Assembly (NCBI GenBank): GCA_016190505.1
Contig: JACPQM010000024.1
Span: 62,001 to 126,000 of the forward strand
Direction: 5' to 3'
DNA from: Chloroflexota bacterium
Lineage (GTDB): Bacteria > Chloroflexota > Dehalococcoidia > JACPQK01
DNA: 64,000 bases
Position 1 is the first letter of the stretch. Each line of letters begins with the position of its first letter. Below, piece by piece: positions 60,681 through 64,000 of the stretch. Both the position numbers and the translations under genes were made by a program. The notes under the pieces were generated by a model that worked only from the letters and a program-made list of their open reading frames with translations, was not told the DNA's origin and did not search any database.

Positions 60681-61122
60681 GCTGGCGCCGGCCCCCGGCA
60701 GCCGTCACTCGCGGAAGCGGGTGGGTCGCGGCAATGGTAGCGGCCACGGGACCTACTCCGGCCGGGGTCTCAAGGGGCAGAAGTCCCGCACCAGCTTCAG
60801 GCTCCGGCCGGGGTTCGAGGGCGGCCAGTTGCCCCTGATCAAGCGCCTGCCCGAGAAGCGGGGGTTCACCAATATCTTCCGCAAAGAGTACAGCGTGGTG
60901 AACGTGGGGCAGTTGGCACGCTTCCCGGAGGGTTCGGAAGTGACCGCGGCCAGCCTGGTGGAGGTGGGATTGCTCAAGTCAACCCGGCAGCCACTGAAGG
61001 TGCTGGCCGAAGGCGAGTTGGACCGCAGGTTGGTGGTCAGTGCCCAGGCTTTTTCCGCGTCGGCCAAGGCCAAGATCGAGGCGGCGGGAGGCAAGGTGGA
61101 GGTGCTGAGCGTTGAGGGCTGA
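60667..61122 (+). CDS. rplO: 50S ribosomal protein L15
   Basis: 151 residues. KRVGRGNGSGHGTYSGRGLKGQKSR, FEGGQLPLIKRLPEKRGF and the alpha/beta C-domain are conserved. It overlaps secY by 11 nt. Confidence 0.96.
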   Translation: MKPHELAPAPGSRHSRKRVGRGNGSGHGTYSGRGLKGQKSRTSFRLRPGFEGGQLPLIKRLPEKRGFTNIFRKEYSVVNVGQLARFPEGSEVTAASLVEVGLLKSTRQPLKVLAEGELDRRLVVSAQAFSASAKAKIEAAGGKVEVLSVEG

Positions 61123-62434
61123 GGCCCCAGGCCGGCCACGCCTGATCCAGGCCATGGTGGATGCCCTGCATCTGCCAGACCTGCGCCAGCGGCTGTTGTT
61201 CACTTTCGCTATGCTGGTGGTGTTCCGTTTTGTGGCCCACATACCGGTGCCCGGGGTGGACCTGGCGGAGCTACAGCGGCTGTTCCAGGGCAACCAGTTG
61301 TTGGGCATGCTGGACCTGTTCAGCGGCGGTGCCATGCGTAACCTGAGCATTGCTGCCATGGGGGTGTACCCCTATATCACCGCCACCATTATCATGCAAC
61401 TGCTGGTGCCGGTTATCCCCCGCTTGCAGGCTATGGCCCAGGAGGGGGAGATCGGGCGGCAGCGCATTAACACCTACACCCACTGGGCGACTGTGCCCCT
61501 GGCAGCACTCCAGGGCTACAGCCAGCTCATCTTGCTTCAGCGCGCGGGCGTTGTGGCCGGCGTGGGATTTACCGGCGCTAACCTGACGCCTACCGTCGCC
61601 ATGGTGCTCTCCATGGTGGCCGGCACGGTATTCCTGGTCTGGCTTGGCGAGCTCATCACCGAGCGCGGCATTGGGAACGGCGTTTCCATAATCATCTTCG
61701 GGGGCATAGTGGCCACCTTGCCCCAGATGGCCGGGCAGGCGTTCTTCGCCACCATAAACCCGGGTGGGCTCATGGTGTTCGGCGTTCTGGGCCTGGCTAC
61801 GGTTGCTATCATCGTCATCTTCACCGTCGCCGAGCGGCGGGTGCCTGTGCAGTATGCCCGCAGCCAGTTCCGCGGCGGACGCATGTACCGGGCCGCGGGC
61901 TCCACCTACCTGCCTCTGCGGGTCAACACCGCGGGGATGATCCCGCTGATCTTCGCCCTTTCCATCATGATCTTTCCAGGGACAGTGGCGAGTTGGTTCG
62001 TCACGTCGGACGTGTCCTTTATCGCCAACGCTTCCCGGGTGGTCAGGGACCTGTTCGACCTTTCGAGTTGGTTCTACTGGACGTTGTACTTTTCACTGAC
62101 GGTGGGGTTCGCCTTTTTCTACACCATGGTCATTTTCCAGCAGCAGAACCTGGCGGACACGCTCCAGAAGAGTGGTGGCTTCGTGCCCGGCATCCGACCC
62201 GGACGGCCGACGGCAGACTACCTGAACCGCGTGATCAACCGTATCACCTGGGGTGGCGCCCTGTTTCTGGGCGGAATAGCCGTGCTGCCGTTCTTCGCGG
62301 AGAAACTGACCAACATCCAGGCCCTTACGTTGTCTAGCACGGCGCTGCTCATTGTTGTGGGTGTTGTGTTGGACACCATGCGGCAACTGGAGGCGCAGCT
62401 CATGCTCCGCCAGTACGAAGGGTTCATGCGCTAG
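61112..62434 (+). CDS. secY: Protein translocase subunit SecY
   Basis: 440 residues with ten hydrophobic helices. IPVPGVDLAEL, GVYPYITATIIMQLL, ERGIGNGVSIIIFGGI and VNTAGMIPLIFALSIMIFPGTVASWF are SecY landmarks. It forms the inner-membrane protein channel with SecE and SecG. TTG 61112 has GGAGGTG eight nt upstream; ATG 61154 is an alternative without a site. Confidence 0.96.
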   Translation: MRAEAPGRPRLIQAMVDALHLPDLRQRLLFTFAMLVVFRFVAHIPVPGVDLAELQRLFQGNQLLGMLDLFSGGAMRNLSIAAMGVYPYITATIIMQLLVPVIPRLQAMAQEGEIGRQRINTYTHWATVPLAALQGYSQLILLQRAGVVAGVGFTGANLTPTVAMVLSMVAGTVFLVWLGELITERGIGNGVSIIIFGGIVATLPQMAGQAFFATINPGGLMVFGVLGLATVAIIVIFTVAERRVPVQYARSQFRGGRMYRAAGSTYLPLRVNTAGMIPLIFALSIMIFPGTVASWFVTSDVSFIANASRVVRDLFDLSSWFYWTLYFSLTVGFAFFYTMVIFQQQNLADTLQKSGGFVPGIRPGRPTADYLNRVINRITWGGALFLGGIAVLPFFAEKLTNIQALTLSSTALLIVVGVVLDTMRQLEAQLMLRQYEGFMR

Positions 62435-62435
62435 C

Positions 62436-63095
62436 ATGTACCGCCATATTGTGTTGCTGGGCGCTCCAGGAGCAGGGAAAGGTACGCAAGCGGATGCCCT
62501 GGTCAAGACGCTTGGGGTGCCTCACATTGCCTCAGGGGACCTGTTCCGCGACCACCAGAGCCGCGGCACCGAGCTGGGTGTGCTTGCCAGGTCTTATATG
62601 GAGCGCGGTGAGTTAGTCCCCGACGATGTGACCATCCGCATGGTGGAGGAACGCCTGACCCGGGAGGACGCCAGGGTTGGCTTCGCTCTGGACGGCTTCC
62701 CGCGGACGTTGGAGCAGGCCAGGGCCCTGGACCGCGTGTTGGTCCGGCAGGGCCGCTGTGTGGACATGGTAATATATATCAGGGTGCCTGAGGAGGAGCT
62801 GGAGAGGCGACTCGGTGGGCGCTGGTTGTGCGGCACTTGTCAAGCGCCGTACCACGTGGTGTTCTCCCCACCCCGTCGAGTTGGCGTGTGCGACCGGTGC
62901 GGTGGCGAGCTGTTCCAAAGGGCCGATGACGCGCCGGAGACAGTGAGGCAACGCCTCAGTGTGTATTTGGGCCAGACATTGCCGCTTATCCAGTACTACA
63001 AGGGCATGGGTAAGTTGGTGGAGGTGGACGGTAGCCGGCCTATTGAGGAAGTGACGCGCGACGTGCTGGCGCGGGTCTCCCAGAATGGTGACTAG
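62436..63095 (+). CDS. adk: Adenylate kinase
   Basis: 219 residues. P-loop GAPGAGKGT at 9-17, AMP-binding ASGDLFRDH, and a zinc-type LID: CGTCQAPYHVVFSPPRRVGVCDRCGG. Length fits the long-LID form. It starts one nt after the secY stop and overlaps map by 11 nt. Confidence 0.97.
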   Translation: MYRHIVLLGAPGAGKGTQADALVKTLGVPHIASGDLFRDHQSRGTELGVLARSYMERGELVPDDVTIRMVEERLTREDARVGFALDGFPRTLEQARALDRVLVRQGRCVDMVIYIRVPEEELERRLGGRWLCGTCQAPYHVVFSPPRRVGVCDRCGGELFQRADDAPETVRQRLSVYLGQTLPLIQYYKGMGKLVEVDGSRPIEEVTRDVLARVSQNGD

Positions 63096-63852
63096 TATTA
63101 GCGAAGGCATAATACTCAAGTCGGCGCGCGAGGTGGCCCTGATGCGCCAGGCGGGGCGTATCGTGGCGGAGGTGCTCCAATTGCTGATGGAGGCCGTGTG
63201 TCCTGGCATAGCTACCAAGGACCTGGACGAAATCGCCCGCCGGGAGATCAGGGCCCGGGGGGCCCTGCCGTCCTTCGAGGGTTACCGAGGGTATCCGGCG
63301 GCGGTGTGTGTGTCGGTGAACGACGAAGTGGTCCACGGTATTCCCGGGGGCCGGGTGTTGGCTGAAGGGGACGTGGTCTCACTGGACCTGGGGGCCATAT
63401 ACAAGGGTTACCAGGGCGATGCTGCCCTGACCGTGGGCATTGGGAGCTTGTCATTTGATGCCAAGCGCTTGATTGAGGCAACCGAAGAAGGGCTAAAGCG
63501 GGGTATCGCCGCTGCCCGGCCGGGTGGGCGGGTGGGGGACATCTCCGCGGCTGTCCAGGGCTACATCGAGGCGCAGGGCTTCTCTGTGGTCCGAGAGTAC
63601 GTGGGCCATGGTATCGGGCGTAACATGCACGAGGAACCTCAGGTGCCCAACTTCGGCCAACCGGGGCGGGGCCCGATGCTCCGGGCGGGGACGACGTTGG
63701 CCATCGAGCCGATGGTGAACGCGGGTGACTGGCGGACCCGCGTTGGAGACAATCATTGGACGGTGTATACGCTGGACGGAAGCCTTTCGGCCCATTTTGA
63801 GCATACTATTGCTGTCACTGAGGATGGGCCGGAAGTGTTGACGGTAGCCTGA
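63085..63852 (+). CDS. map: Methionine aminopeptidase, type I
   Basis: 255 residues. [59 protein letters not shown] and [16 protein letters not shown] carry the His, two Asp and the His/Glu metal ligands, with EPMV near the end. It removes N-terminal methionine at the ribosome. Confidence 0.97.
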   Translation: MVTSISEGIILKSAREVALMRQAGRIVAEVLQLLMEAVCPGIATKDLDEIARREIRARGALPSFEGYRGYPAAVCVSVNDEVVHGIPGGRVLAEGDVVSLDLGAIYKGYQGDAALTVGIGSLSFDAKRLIEATEEGLKRGIAAARPGGRVGDISAAVQGYIEAQGFSVVREYVGHGIGRNMHEEPQVPNFGQPGRGPMLRAGTTLAIEPMVNAGDWRTRVGDNHWTVYTLDGSLSAHFEHTIAVTEDGPEVLTVA

Positions 63853-63874
63853 GGCGGGCGGTCTGTTGTCTCGT

Positions 63875-64000
63875 ATGCCAAAGAAAGAGACAATCGAAGT
63901 TGAGGGGAAGGTTGTCAAGACGCTGCCCAACGCCATGTTCCAGGTGGAGTTGGCCAACGGGCACCAGGTGCTGGCCCATGTCTCGGGCAAGATGAGGATG
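63875..64000 (+). CDS. infA: Translation initiation factor IF-1 (partial)
   Basis: The first 42 codons are in the window: [20 protein letters not shown], then [20 protein letters not shown], the OB-fold strand pattern of IF-1. Starts could be ATG 63875 or TTG 63866. It continues the spc-type order after map; the window ends inside the gene. Confidence 0.95.
   Translation, partial: MPKKETIEVEGKVVKTLPNAMFQVELANGHQVLAHVSGKMRM

Overview
The window is a high-G+C bacterial chromosome segment, most likely from a Chloroflexota member related to Dehalococcoidia. The evidence for that is the reductive-dehalogenase C-terminal remnant, a lone 5S rRNA gene with no 16S or 23S nearby, tandem zinc-ribbon proteins and many short palindromic repeats. 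The assignment is an inference from content; no marker phylogeny could be run.

Layout. 1-16.2 kb is a metabolic region: two tandem molybdenum hydroxylase large subunits, an MBL-fold hydrolase, a rubrerythrin-like protein with Fe/Mn superoxide dismutase, a class III aminotransferase, a beta-propeller lipoprotein, an MFS exporter, a small HEPN/PaREP1-type cassette, three tandem SDR oxidoreductases, a DUF192 lipoprotein, an APC permease and an aldo/keto reductase. 16.2-25 kb holds a zinc-ribbon protein with a structured leader, the dehalogenase remnant, a nitronate monooxygenase-like gene, aspS, a broken BrnT-type toxin with an intact CopG-type partner, and a dipeptide-type ABC transporter lacking its ATPases. 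25-30.5 kb is tig-clpP-clpX followed by a lower-G+C Clp-fold serine proteinase and an enoyl-CoA hydratase. 30.6-38.2 kb has a pterin-dependent methyltransferase, a two-gene DUF5131/TcmP cassette bounded by a 129-bp direct repeat, an ABC-2 exporter with a nitrilase, and two cupins. 38.2-48.8 kb has the 5S rRNA gene, rpsA-like S1, clpC, two toxin-antitoxin modules around radA, a stand-alone nuclease-like protein, and larE and larC for the nickel-pincer cofactor. 48.9-64 kb is the fused str-S10-spc ribosomal protein cluster (rpsL to infA, with no tuf).

The strongest signal for something new is that two accessory cassettes sit directly behind housekeeping genes and are each followed by an orphan second copy of that gene's 3' end. 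The DUF5131/TcmP pair follows the methyltransferase gene (127 of 129 bases identical). The DUF433/DUF5615 pair follows radA (52 of 60 identical). This suggests cassette insertion at, or exchange of, gene 3' ends without a resident integrase. TcmP itself carries methyltransferase-like motifs and is translationally coupled to a three-cysteine protein, so the pair may be an uncharacterised nucleic-acid modification or defence unit.
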